DNA from: Chloracidobacterium sp.
GTDB lineage: Bacteria; Acidobacteriota; Blastocatellia; Pyrinomonadales; Pyrinomonadaceae
Assembly (NCBI GenBank): GCA_016715795.1
Contig: JADJXP010000001.1
Location: 248,001 to 312,000 of the forward strand
Direction of reading: 5' to 3'
DNA length: 64,000 bases
The notes beneath the pieces were generated by a model. It saw only the letters and a list, made by a program, of their open reading frames with translations. It did not search any database and had not been told where the DNA came from. Position numbers and translations under genes: made by a program. The first letter of the stretch is position 1; the number at the start of each line of letters is the position of its first letter. Positions 36,977 through 46,300 of this stretch are shown piece by piece.

Positions 36977-37237
36977 TAGGGAATTTAACTAGGGCATTAT
37001 ACAACCGAACGCCCTTTAACGAACAACGAACAATGAACAGTGAACCCTGAATGGAAGTGGAGAACGGGGAAATGGGTTGTGGGGAATCGAGAATTGGGAA
37101 TGAGGACAAGGGTGACATCAACGGATAACGGATAGTGAATAACGGACAGTTGCGGAGAGGGACAAGGGAGAGACGCGGAGAGGTGGGGCCGGGAAATGAG
37201 AAGTGAGAAATGAGAATTGAAAAAGACGTGGGGCAGA

Positions 37238-37303
37238 TTTTGTCGATACAGTGCGGTGTTTTTGTCGATACAAAACGATAAAAGCGGGCCTTTTGTCGAT
37301 ACA
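37238..37303 (+). repeat. Three direct repeats of TTTTGTCGATACA
   Basis: Identical 13-mers begin at 37238, 37260 and 37291 (22 and 31 bp apart). Unequal spacing argues against CRISPR or iterons in phase; a protein-binding array or a degenerate repeat is possible. Confidence 0.75.
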
Positions 37304-37518
37304 GAAAATGGCAAAATGGACCTTCAGCCGATCGGGCATTTACTTTCGACCGACCAGGGGTGTTTGGCGTGGACAGAGGGCAAAAACGGCGGACAGTGAC
37401 CGGCGAATTTGCTCCGTGTCGTTTTTTCTATGTTAACCGTTCACCATTCACCGTTCACCACTGACAAAGCAACCTCGCAAAACGGCGCAGAATCATAGAG
37501 GCAAGTCATTATTCGGCT

Positions 37519-37546
37519 TTGAAATGCACCCTCTGTTGGGTATCCT
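37519..37546 (+). promoter_or_regulatory. Candidate promoter of bamA
   Basis: TTGAAA (37519-37524), 16 bp, TATCCT (37541-37546), about 86 bp before the bamA start. Confidence 0.4.
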
Positions 37547-37632
37547 AATAGTTCGCTTTTTGGGGCGGCGGCAGATGTGGCTTTTCGAGGCCTTTTGCGT
37601 GCCCTGCGGGCGGGCGGTCCAAGCGGTTTTGT

Positions 37633-40600
37633 ATGGTAAAGTTCAGCGTTCCGGCCCTGTGTCTATTGCTCTTATCGGTGTTTGCGGCCGCGCCCGTCTC
37701 GGCCGCCTCTGACGAGCGGCCGCCGGCCCGCGCCGCAGCCGCACAGCAGGTCGTCGAGAGCGTCGATATCCAGGGAAACCGACGCCTCCGCGACGAAGAC
37801 CTCTTGTATTACGTCAAGACCCGCGCGGGCGACGTCTTCGATCCTGCAGCCCTCGAACGCGACCTTAAGGAGCTGCTCTCGCTAAACTTTTTTGATAAGA
37901 CCGCCACGCGCGTCCTCGTCGAGGACGGCATCCGCGGCGGCGTCAACGTCATCTTCTCGGTCCGCGAACTGCCCATCATACGCGATCTGCAATTCAAGGG
38001 ATCAAAGGCCATCAGCGAATCGGACATCCTCAAGAACTTTCGCGAAAAACGCGTCGGCATCTCAAAGGAATCCGTTTATGACCCTGTAAAAGCCCGCGGC
38101 GCAACGCGCGTCCTGCGCGAGCTGCTGGCCGCAAAAGGCTATCCGAACGCCACGATCACCGTCCAGGAAGAAGAGGTCTCGGCCACCTCGATCGCCCTGA
38201 TATTCAATATCGATCAGGGCAATCGCTCGCGTATCGTCAAGATCGAGTTTGAGGGCAATGACCACTTCAGCGACGGCGAACTGCGTGGCTCGATGCAATA
38301 CGTCAAGCCGACCGGCCTCATCTCGCGTGTCAAAGGGATGGACATCCTTCATCTCGAAAAGCTCCAGGCCGACCTCCAGCGCAACGTCCGCGCCCATATG
38401 TGGTCAAAGGGCTATTTTCAGGCCCGCATCGGCGAACCGCGCGTCGAGGGCCTAGGCTATAAACGCACGGGATTCCCCATTCTAAAAGCGTTTCCCTTGC
38501 CGCTCGTCACGTCAAAGGACGACACGCTGCGTATCATCGTCCCCGTCACCGAGGGTAAGGTCTTTCGCGTCGGCGAGCTAAAGGTCGAGGGCAATTCTAT
38601 CTTTTCCGAGCAGCAGATCCTCGGCTACGTCGGCCTCAAACAAGGCGAGATCGCCGACGGCAAACGCCTGCAGGACGCAGTCTTTGAAGACCTAAAGAAA
38701 GTTTACGGCTCGCAGGGATTCGTGCAGTACACGGCCGAGTTTGACCCGCAGTTCAAGGACAATCCCGCAAAACCCGACGAAGGCATCGTTGACATCACTA
38801 TCACCATCGAGGAGGGCAAACAGTTCCAACTGCGGCGACTCGAGTTTACGGGAAATACGTTCACGCGCGACAAGGTGCTGCGGCGCGAATTCTTACTAAA
38901 CGAAGGTGATACATATAACCAGAACTTCCTCGAGATATCGCTGGCTAGACTGAATCAGACGCAGTATTTTGACCCGATCGACAAGGACCAGGACGTTGAG
39001 ATCCGGACCGATGAAGAAAAAGGTGATGTTGACCTCGTCGTTAAGGTTAAAGAAAAAGGCCGACAGCAAATCTCATTCAACGGTGGCCTCGCCGGTATCG
39101 GCGGATCGTTCTTTGGGCTGGAATACTCGACAAACAACCTCGCCGGCCGCGGTGAGGTGCTCTCATTCAGCCTCGGCTATGGCAATCGGCAGCGGAGCAT
39201 TCAATTCAGTTATCAAGAACCGTATTTTCGTGACCGCCCGATAGCTGTTGGACTTTCGGTATTTGCCAGCAGATATAAGTTCTTTGGCGAGGGCACATTC
39301 CTGACTCAGAATCCGGACGTGCTCAACGACCTATTCAATCCCTTAGGCTCGGTCGTGACGGATGAGGCCAACCTGTTTACGCAGAGCACCTATGGTGCGA
39401 ATGTTTTCGCAACAGCACCGTTGTCTGAGTTCTTTTTTAAGAAACGTCGCTTCACACAATTCTCTCGTATCGGCCTGACGTACCAGTTCACGGCCACGAG
39501 CATCGAAGATCCCGAAGTAAATTCGCTCGGCGACCCCGCTGCGACGATACCGGTCATTTACCGTCAGCCAAACATTCTTACAAGCCGCATCGTTGGGACC
39601 TTTGCTTACGACACTCGGCAGCCAGCAGCAAACGGTATCGATACGGTCGGCGGAAGACAACTGTCGCTCTCGTTCGGTTTTGCAGGCCTTGGCGGAGACG
39701 TACGGACCTACCAGCCGAATGTTCAATATTCGCAGTTCATTCCGGTAAGGAACAAGAAGTCGAAAACTCCGGACGTGTTAGCTTTTCGCGTTCTGGCGGG
39801 AACGATCGGCACATGGTCAGTCAAGGACAAGATCCGTAACGCTAACTCGCTCTCGTTCGTGGGCGGTGTCCCGATCTATGAACGCTATTTCCTGGGCAGC
39901 GAGAATGATATTCGCGGATATGATTCCCGGTCGATCGGTCCGATCTCACCGTTCGACACCTATGTGACGAGCCGTAACGTGGTCGTAAGCGCGAACGCAG
40001 CCGGAACCGCAAACACTCAGACCGGCCTCGACGACCGCACGCGAGACGAGATCATAGCGATAGGTATGCTGACCGGTGCAGGCGGCACCAATCCCGCTCT
40101 CTACACACGCAACTTCCGATTCATCGGCGGTGACACCGAGTTCCTTGCGAATGTCGAATACCGTCGGCCGCTGTTCGGGCCCGCAACGATGGCGATCTTC
40201 GCGGACGTCGGCTCTGTATTCAACCTACGAAAGTCGGGAACGCAGATGATCAACAGCGAGTTCCTACCTGACGAGCAGTTGATCGGTGCCGGCCGCTTGA
40301 CCGCGTTGGCATTGATCAATACGCCGGTTCTCGAGAGCAGCTTTGGCAGTCTTTTGTATTACCGCGACCGCGTGATGACAAAGACGGATTTCATCAATGA
40401 GTTTTGTCGAGGAAACCGCTTCGGCTGTCCGACAGCCCTTTCGCCGCAGGTTCAGCAACTGTTTCTTCGCGGCGAAGTTCAGCAGAACTCATTGTTGAGG
40501 GTAGACGACGCAAAGTTTGGCAAGCTCAATGATTTCAAGTCTAGTGTCGGTGTAGAGCTCCGCGTGCAAGTCCCAATTGTCAATGTGCCGTTTCGCCTGA

Positions 40601-40710
40601 TCTACTATTTCAACCCTAATGGCAAGTTCGGCCTTACAGAAGAATTGCCCGGAATTTATCTCCCCGGAAAACGCAATGGATTCCGTTTCACGGTGGGAAG
40701 GACATTTTAG
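37633..40710 (+). CDS. bamA: Outer-membrane protein assembly factor BamA (Omp85 family)
   Basis: Inserts beta-barrel proteins into the outer membrane. The 1025-residue protein has a signal peptide (to about residue 24, APVSAAS), five POTRA domains (about 38-480; typical starts VESVDIQGNRRLRDEDLLYY, LQFKGSKAISESDI, IEFEGNDHFSDGEL, LKVEGNSIFSEQQILGY, LEFTGNTFTRDKVLRREF) and a C-terminal 16-strand barrel ending with FRFTVGRTF, the terminal aromatic targeting signal. The motif YFLGSENDIRGYD is the Omp85 barrel loop with the conserved VRGF/Y-type motif. It is longer than usual (about 800) because of extended barrel loops. First gene of the envelope cluster. Confidence 0.96.
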   Translation: MVKFSVPALCLLLLSVFAAAPVSAASDERPPARAAAAQQVVESVDIQGNRRLRDEDLLYYVKTRAGDVFDPAALERDLKELLSLNFFDKTATRVLVEDGIRGGVNVIFSVRELPIIRDLQFKGSKAISESDILKNFREKRVGISKESVYDPVKARGATRVLRELLAAKGYPNATITVQEEEVSATSIALIFNIDQGNRSRIVKIEFEGNDHFSDGELRGSMQYVKPTGLISRVKGMDILHLEKLQADLQRNVRAHMWSKGYFQARIGEPRVEGLGYKRTGFPILKAFPLPLVTSKDDTLRIIVPVTEGKVFRVGELKVEGNSIFSEQQILGYVGLKQGEIADGKRLQDAVFEDLKKVYGSQGFVQYTAEFDPQFKDNPAKPDEGIVDITITIEEGKQFQLRRLEFTGNTFTRDKVLRREFLLNEGDTYNQNFLEISLARLNQTQYFDPIDKDQDVEIRTDEEKGDVDLVVKVKEKGRQQISFNGGLAGIGGSFFGLEYSTNNLAGRGEVLSFSLGYGNRQRSIQFSYQEPYFRDRPIAVGLSVFASRYKFFGEGTFLTQNPDVLNDLFNPLGSVVTDEANLFTQSTYGANVFATAPLSEFFFKKRRFTQFSRIGLTYQFTATSIEDPEVNSLGDPAATIPVIYRQPNILTSRIVGTFAYDTRQPAANGIDTVGGRQLSLSFGFAGLGGDVRTYQPNVQYSQFIPVRNKKSKTPDVLAFRVLAGTIGTWSVKDKIRNANSLSFVGGVPIYERYFLGSENDIRGYDSRSIGPISPFDTYVTSRNVVVSANAAGTANTQTGLDDRTRDEIIAIGMLTGAGGTNPALYTRNFRFIGGDTEFLANVEYRRPLFGPATMAIFADVGSVFNLRKSGTQMINSEFLPDEQLIGAGRLTALALINTPVLESSFGSLLYYRDRVMTKTDFINEFCRGNRFGCPTALSPQVQQLFLRGEVQQNSLLRVDDAKFGKLNDFKSSVGVELRVQVPIVNVPFRLIYYFNPNGKFGLTEELPGIYLPGKRNGFRFTVGRTF

Positions 40711-40718
40711 TATGAAGA

Positions 40719-40747
40719 TTGACAATGAATACCCATTTAATTACCAT
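40719..40747 (+). promoter_or_regulatory. Candidate promoter of ompH
   Basis: TTGACA (40719-40724), 17 bp, TACCAT (40742-40747), in the 150 bp gap after bamA; a perfect -35 box. It suggests ompH can be expressed independently of bamA. Confidence 0.45.
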
Positions 40748-40860
40748 TGCGTTTCTTTTTTCGAGACCGAAAGCAACATTAGCCAGTAAATAGGTTTCAA
40801 AGATTCAGACAGCACTGATTAAAGTGTTTCGTTTACGGAGTAAGGAGTTTTAAGAGAAGA

Positions 40861-41472
40861 ATGAACAGGATAAAATATTTTGCTGCCGGCGGTGTCTTTA
40901 CGGCCCTCTTCGCTGTTTCGGCGTTCGCTCAGGGTGGAAATACTACGACGACCAAGATCGGCTGGATAATCACGGCTGCGTTTGGCGATGATAAAGAAGG
41001 GATAACTAAGTATGTGAATGCGGAAAAGGCCCTTGACGCCGAGATGAAGCCTCGTTTGACGGAACTGCAGACCCTGCAGACGAGGATGCAGTCGCTGTCG
41101 GAGGAGATCAAGAAGATGAGCGGCAATCCTGCCGTTCCCGTTGACCAGAAGACGATCGCTGCTAAACAGGACGAGGGACAGCGGCTCCAGCGTGAGTATG
41201 AGTTCAAGCAAAAGGAAGCCCAAGCCGCCTACGGAAAGCGCAGGGAAGAGGTAATGGCCCCGATATCGACTAACATCTTTCAGGCACTCCAGGAGTATGC
41301 CAAAAAGAATGGCTACACGGCCGTTATCGATATCAGTACGCTTGGGGCGGCGGACCAGCCGAGCCCCTTATTGTTTCTTGAACCGGCGGCGGATATTACC
41401 AAGGCATTCATAGCCTATTACAACACGCGTCCCGCCACTACGGCATCGACGACGCCGGCCAGACAGCCATAA
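40861..41472 (+). CDS. OmpH/Skp-family periplasmic chaperone
   Basis: A 203-residue exported chaperone that holds unfolded outer-membrane proteins for BamA. Signal peptide to about residue 23 (AVSAFAQGG), a beta segment (KIGWIITAAF), then the long charged coiled-coil arm (about 45-130: MKPRLTELQTLQTRMQSLSE and onward), and a closing beta part (YTAVIDIST). Its position after bamA is the standard one. Ribosome binding site TAAGGAG lies 14 bp before the ATG, slightly far. Confidence 0.92.
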   Translation: MNRIKYFAAGGVFTALFAVSAFAQGGNTTTTKIGWIITAAFGDDKEGITKYVNAEKALDAEMKPRLTELQTLQTRMQSLSEEIKKMSGNPAVPVDQKTIAAKQDEGQRLQREYEFKQKEAQAAYGKRREEVMAPISTNIFQALQEYAKKNGYTAVIDISTLGAADQPSPLLFLEPAADITKAFIAYYNTRPATTASTTPARQP

Positions 41473-41499
41473 GGCACGATCAAGCTAGCTACGAACGAG

Positions 41500-41528
41500 C
41501 CGGTGAAATTGCCTTTTGCCGGCTTTTC
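41500..41528 (+). terminator. Possible weak terminator after ompH
   Basis: AGCCGG / CCGGCT stem (6 bp, 16-nt loop) followed by TTTTC. It lies between ompH and fabZ and argues against reading fabZ from the TTG at 41516. Confidence 0.35.
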
Positions 41529-41554
41529 GCATATATGTGGTTATTTATTCTGCC

Positions 41555-41998
41555 ATGATCATTCTTGATTCGATCGCCATTCAGGAAATAATCCCGCATC
41601 GATACCCGTTTCTGCTGGTCGATCGCATCGTCGAGCTTGAAGCGCGCAAGCGCATAGTGGGAGTCAAGCAGGTCACGACGAACGAATATTTTTTCCAAGG
41701 CCACTTTCCGGGTGCTCCGGTCATGCCGGGGGTCCTGCAGATCGAGGCCCTTGCGCAGGTCGGAGCGATCCTGGTCCTGCGCGAGTTTGATGACCGTAAC
41801 CAGAAGATACCGTTCTTCAGCGGCATTGAAAATGCCCGCTTTCGCCGTCCAGTAGTTCCCGGCGACACGCTGACGCTGACGGTAGAGGCCCTGAGAGTCG
41901 GAAGCAAGGTCCAGAAGATGCGAGGTGTAGCAAGCGTTGACGGCCAAGTGACCGCCGAGGCTGAGATAATGTGCATTGTGGCGAATCGAGGAGGCTAG
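41555..41998 (+). CDS. fabZ: 3-hydroxyacyl-[acyl-carrier-protein] dehydratase FabZ
   Basis: A 147-residue hotdog dehydratase of fatty-acid synthesis. The catalytic His is in IIPHRYPFLLVD and the second catalytic segment is GHFPGAPVMPGVLQIEALAQ with the active-site Glu. The ATG at 41555 (MIILDSIAIQEIIPHRYP) fits the family length; the longer frame from 41516 passes through a hairpin. It precedes lpxA in the usual order with one extra small gene between (3 bp gap). Confidence 0.95.
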   Translation: MIILDSIAIQEIIPHRYPFLLVDRIVELEARKRIVGVKQVTTNEYFFQGHFPGAPVMPGVLQIEALAQVGAILVLREFDDRNQKIPFFSGIENARFRRPVVPGDTLTLTVEALRVGSKVQKMRGVASVDGQVTAEAEIMCIVANRGG

Positions 41999-42001
41999 GC
42001 C

Positions 42002-42274
42002 ATGGATCCTGTACAAGCAAGAGAGTTCTTCGACAACTACTTCTATTACATCATTGCCGGGAGCCTAATCTTTGGGGCTTTGATTGGCTTGGTTCCGCTC
42101 CTGATCGGCCGTAGGCGAGGCCGTCGGAATCTGGGCATCCTCGGCTTTGTCGTAACGATTGTTGATTCCGGCATTTCACCGATACTCGGGTTCATAACCG
42201 CGGTTGTATTCACGTTGGTGCTAATTTTTGGCTCGAATACGAAAGGCGCCGACAATAAGGCCGGCCAGGAGTGA
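42002..42274 (+). CDS. Small two-helix membrane protein of unknown function
   Basis: A 90-residue protein with two hydrophobic segments (about 17-36 and 45-77) separated by a basic GRRRGRRNLG loop. Start ATG is 3 bp after the fabZ stop and the end is 13 bp before lpxA, so it is translated as part of the fabZ-lpxA unit. I do not recognise the family; the slot is occupied by nothing in the standard fabZ-lpxA pair. Confidence 0.75.
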   Translation: MDPVQAREFFDNYFYYIIAGSLIFGALIGLVPLLIGRRRGRRNLGILGFVVTIVDSGISPILGFITAVVFTLVLIFGSNTKGADNKAGQE

Positions 42275-42287
42275 TCTAACGGCCCCA

Positions 42288-43067
42288 ATGGCTACTTTTA
42301 TCCACGAGACCGCGATAGTTAGTGACACCGCGCAGGTCGGCCCGGACTGCGTTGTCGGTCCGTTTTGTACGGTTGGGCCTGAGGTGTCGCTCGGCAGAGG
42401 CGTACGGTTGGATTCGCACGTTGCGATTGACGGACAGACGGTCATTGGCGACGACACGCACATATATCCTTTTGTGTCGATAGGCTACGCTCCGCAGGAC
42501 CTCAAATACTCGGGTGAACCGACCTCTACCAAGATCGGCAAGAGAAATCAGATACGCGAATTTGTGACTATCCATCGTGGGACCGCCGCGGGCGGTGGCG
42601 TTACCCGCATCGGCGACGACAACTTGCTAATGGCGCAGGCCCACGTCGCACACGATTGCCGGCTTGGCAACGAGATAATCATGGCGAACGCAGCTACGCT
42701 CGCCGGCCATGTCGACATCGCGGATCGGGCAAGCATCGGTGCCTATTCAGGCGTACATCAATTCTGCAGGATCGGGCTTGAAGCCTTTGTAGGAGGCTAT
42801 TCCGTAGTTGTTAAAGACGCCATGCCGTATGCGATCATTCAAGGAAACCACGCCAAATGCTACGGCCTCAACCGACTGGGGATGAAGAGACGTTCCTATC
42901 CGCGTGAGACGATCGAGCATCTGAATCACGCTTTCCATCTCCTTCTTTCGTCAAAACTCAACACATCGCAGGCGCTCGAACAAATCCGCCGCGAGATCTC
43001 GAAATGCAACGAGGTCGACGTACTAACGAACTTTATTGAGACATCGAAGCGCGGGGTCGTTAAATAG
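42288..43067 (+). CDS. lpxA: Acyl-ACP--UDP-N-acetylglucosamine O-acyltransferase
   Basis: First enzyme of lipid A synthesis (259 residues), transferring a 3-hydroxyacyl chain to UDP-GlcNAc. A left-handed parallel beta-helix of hexapeptide repeats is visible from VGPDCVVGPFCTVGPEVSLG on; the catalytic His is in MAQAHVAHDCRLG and the family motif HQFCRIG follows. The C-terminal helical domain begins near GLNRLGMKRRSYP. Start at ATG 42288; the frame upstream is overlap with the small membrane gene. It shows the organism makes lipid A. Confidence 0.96.
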   Translation: MATFIHETAIVSDTAQVGPDCVVGPFCTVGPEVSLGRGVRLDSHVAIDGQTVIGDDTHIYPFVSIGYAPQDLKYSGEPTSTKIGKRNQIREFVTIHRGTAAGGGVTRIGDDNLLMAQAHVAHDCRLGNEIIMANAATLAGHVDIADRASIGAYSGVHQFCRIGLEAFVGGYSVVVKDAMPYAIIQGNHAKCYGLNRLGMKRRSYPRETIEHLNHAFHLLLSSKLNTSQALEQIRREISKCNEVDVLTNFIETSKRGVVK

Positions 43068-43068
43068 T

Positions 43069-43287
43069 ATGATTAGCGATCAATCGGTGATCATGCGTTT
43101 TGGTTCTCGTGTGCAGCGCTGCTACGGCTGCTTCGTTGCCTACCACCTTAAGGATATGTACTTGGGTGAGGACGTTACCTTCTTCTGCGAGCACTGTAGG
43201 GACGATTCAATGTTCCATTTTGACGATTTCTCTAAGCTAATTGATGTATCAAAGCTCGATGCTGCCGAGGATGAGCACCATCACTAG
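43069..43287 (+). CDS. Small zinc-ribbon protein
   Basis: A 72-residue protein with CYGC (residues 17-20) and CEHC (43-46), a CxxC pair set that should bind one zinc, and a His/Asp-rich tail (EDEHHH). The start ATG is one base after the lpxA stop (TAGTATG), so it is coupled to lpxA. Family not recognised; a nucleic-acid or protein contact role is only a guess. Confidence 0.7.
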   Translation: MISDQSVIMRFGSRVQRCYGCFVAYHLKDMYLGEDVTFFCEHCRDDSMFHFDDFSKLIDVSKLDAAEDEHHH

Positions 43288-43330
43288 GCTTGCATTTTTC
43301 CATCCGACGGCTTTCTCGTAAAATTATCGC

Positions 43331-46300
43331 GTGGCCAAGAGACGAACTGGACCCAAACCGACGCTGACCGGCTTGGCTCGCAAGCTCGGCGAATTGACCG
43401 CAGAAAAAAAGCGGGTAGCGTTGGAGCAAAGTGCCTCCCTGGCGGCAGTGTCTTTAAAGGCGAGCCGTGCTTTTGTCGGGTCAGTACCAGAGGCCGCCGA
43501 GGTGATGTCGTCCGAGGATCTGCGCGGTTGGAGTGAATTCGGCCGCCGTGTGGCAATGGCTGATACGGGTTCGGCTATCCGTTTCTTCACGGAAAGCTAT
43601 CAGAAGCTGCCGGAGATTCCTGACGAGTGCCGAAGCAAGGTATTCGCGATCTGTACTCGGCAGTTGGTGCTTTCGAGTTCGGCCGCGTTGGCATCGTACG
43701 ACCGCATGCCCGAGATAGCAGGCTCATTTGCCGCTCCCGTCCTACTCGGCGATGTCCTTGACGTAGCCCTGGAAATTGCCGGTCGTTCAGCGCGGCACAG
43801 CGCCGAATTTCTCGAAAATGCACCGGCTGTTGGCCGTTCGCTCAGTGCGTTCAGAGATGAGAACGTGACCCAAGCGGTCCTGTCTCTTGCTGCTGACTTT
43901 GCCAAGCGAACCGGCGGCCTTACAGCCGAACTCTGGAAAGGCCTACCTGAGGCCCTGGACGGCCTTTCGGCGAACAATGCGGTTAGGCTGCTGCGAGCAA
44001 CAAGAGCGTTCTTAGACCACGGCGGCAGCGTCACGCTTCACTTTCTGGCGTCAGGAAGTGTTGTGTTGAGGAGGTCTGAGCAGGCTTTTGATGAATGGGA
44101 TGCTGCCGCCAAGGTGATGGCCCGAAATGGTAATGCGGTTGTGATTTCATTTCTTAGGGCAGCACCGCGATTTTTTTCGCATTTTACGTCCCCTGGCAGT
44201 AAGCTCACGATCCGGCGCGTGATGCATCTGACGTCCACAATTGCCGAAATTGACGCTGAGGGTGCTCTTGCCGCATTTAGGTCAAGTGGGTCGGCATTGC
44301 AGCGAGTGTCAATAGCGCAATTCGAAGACTGGGTCGCGAACGGCCTTTCCGCCCATGCAAAGGATTCAACAAAAGTACGCCGGAGCTACTTCGCCCTTGA
44401 AACGCGTGAGTCAAATGACCGGCTTCAGCGATCCCGTTCGGGCCTGCCTCTCGATAGGATCCAGCAGGTACTACGCCTGTATGTGGAAGGCCTTACGGGC
44501 AAGGAGATCGATATCCGGCCATCGAACGCAATGTCTCAGGAGGCACGTATCGGCGATGGTAAGACTATCTACCTGCCTTCGTCAGTTGCGGAATTCTCCG
44601 ATGACGAGCAGGACTTTCGGCTTTACAAAGTGCTTGCAGCCCATGCCGCCGGACAGATCGAATTTGGCACGTTTGAGGTGGACACGAGAGAGCTACGGGC
44701 CGCCTATACGGACCTTTCAATACTCTATTCGATGACCGATGAAGATCGGGATGCTTTCTCTCTGGGTGGGTACCTGAATACGAGGAGATCTGAGATCGGG
44801 GATCTGAAGGAGGAAATTGGAGATCTGCCGACAGGTTCCGGTTATCGCGAAGTTCTGAAGGCATTTCCCGATCCGCACCTTGCTCGCAAGATCTTCACGA
44901 CCATGGAGAATGCCCGTATCGACTACTGTCTGCGACGGACCTATCGCGGCCTCGTCAAAGATCTCGACTTGATGCGATCCCTACTTCGCTCCAACCGGCC
45001 ATACATATTCGACCTTCCCATGTATCAGGTGCCATTCGAGTTGTTGTTCCAAATCACCCTATGTGGCGGGGCGACAGACGATGCGCGGAAGTTCTATGGC
45101 CAGATCGTGTCCGAGATCGAAGCGGTAATTGAGACATATTTAGCACCGCCGTCGGGAGCCCCAGCGTCAGCCCATAACCGTCTTGCCCGTAAGAACAGCA
45201 CAACAGCAAGACGCGGAACGGCAGCTACCGACTTAGCCCCAACCTGTGCGGACGCTTCGGCCCTGCCTACCGTCGGCGATGCATTAATAGCGACGTCGCG
45301 TGTCTATACTCTGTTTCAAAACATCGCCCCCGAAAAGCAGCAGGAAGCTGAGTCGGACAACACGGAGGAAGAGGACCAGTTTGCCTATGAAGATAAACAC
45401 TCTGTCGAATCTGTGGCCGAGGACCATGTGAAACGCGAATCGCAGGATCGGATGCAGGACGTTAGCGATCTGTTCAATGCCTGGAACAGCCTCGATAATG
45501 ATGGGGAACCTGACGATCTGAGCGGCTCCGAGTCTTGGGGTCAAACCGAGTTGCCTGAACAACAGCTCGAGCCCGAGGAAATTGCCTTTGCCTATGATGA
45601 GTGGGACCGTGAACTCAACGACTACCGTGTTGGCTGGAGCCGCGTAATCGAGAAACGGGTAAAGCAAGGCGACCGCTCATTCGTCGAGATGACGCGAGCT
45701 CGATATCGCGGCGTGATCTCATCGATACGGCACCAGTTCCAGTTGATGAAGCCCGAGAACCTCACACGAGTCAACCGTGAGATCGATGGCGAGGATTATG
45801 ATCTGAACGCGCTTGTGGATCTTGTGATAGATCGCAAGGCTGACGGCAGGCAGTCCGAGAATATCTACACCAAGCGACTGCGAAAGCAGCGCGATGTGGC
45901 CGTCTCGCTCCTGCTTGACCAATCGTCGTCAACGGCTCGCACCATTACGCGAAATCCGCTCCAGCCCTATACGCATCCCGGCCGGCGCATCATCGAGATA
46001 GAAAAAGAAGGCCTCGTCCTGATGAGTGAGGCTCTTGAGGCCGTTGGCGATGCATATTCGATCAGTGGGTTTACAAGCGAGGGGCGCAGGAATGTTAAGT
46101 TCTATGTTGTAAAAGATTTCGATGAGCAATATTCCGACGAGACAGAAAGACGCATTGGCGGGATAACATTCCAGAACAATACTCGCTTGGGCGCCGCCAT
46201 CCGCCATGCGTCACACACGCTGCTCCGTCAGGACACCCGCACAAAGCTCCTCATCATCCTGACCGACGGCCGTCCATACGATCACGATTACGGCGACGCA

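Larger units (their letters stand above)
36977..37632. other. 656 bp non-coding, quasi-repetitive region
   Basis: No credible gene on either strand. It is made of short degenerate word repeats: GAACAACGAACAATGAACAG (37020-37039), GGGAATCGAGAATTGGGAATGAG, CGGATAACGGATAGTGAATAACGGA (about 37121-37145), GAGAAGTGAGAAATGAGAAT (37197-37216), and complementary GTTCACCATTCACCGTTCACC words at 37438-37458, so the two ends could pair into a long imperfect hairpin. Three TTTTGTCGATACA copies lie inside. The final 100 bp carries the probable bamA promoter. Confidence 0.6.

Noticed and set aside
37238..37303. CRISPR array from the three TTTTGTCGATACA repeats
   Set aside because: The repeat is only 13 bp, the spacing is uneven (22 and 31 bp), and there are no cas genes.
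30888..37632. A prophage or larger defence island around the restriction genes
   Set aside because: No integrase, phage structural, toxin-antitoxin or other defence gene is visible; only the Type III pair and repeats.
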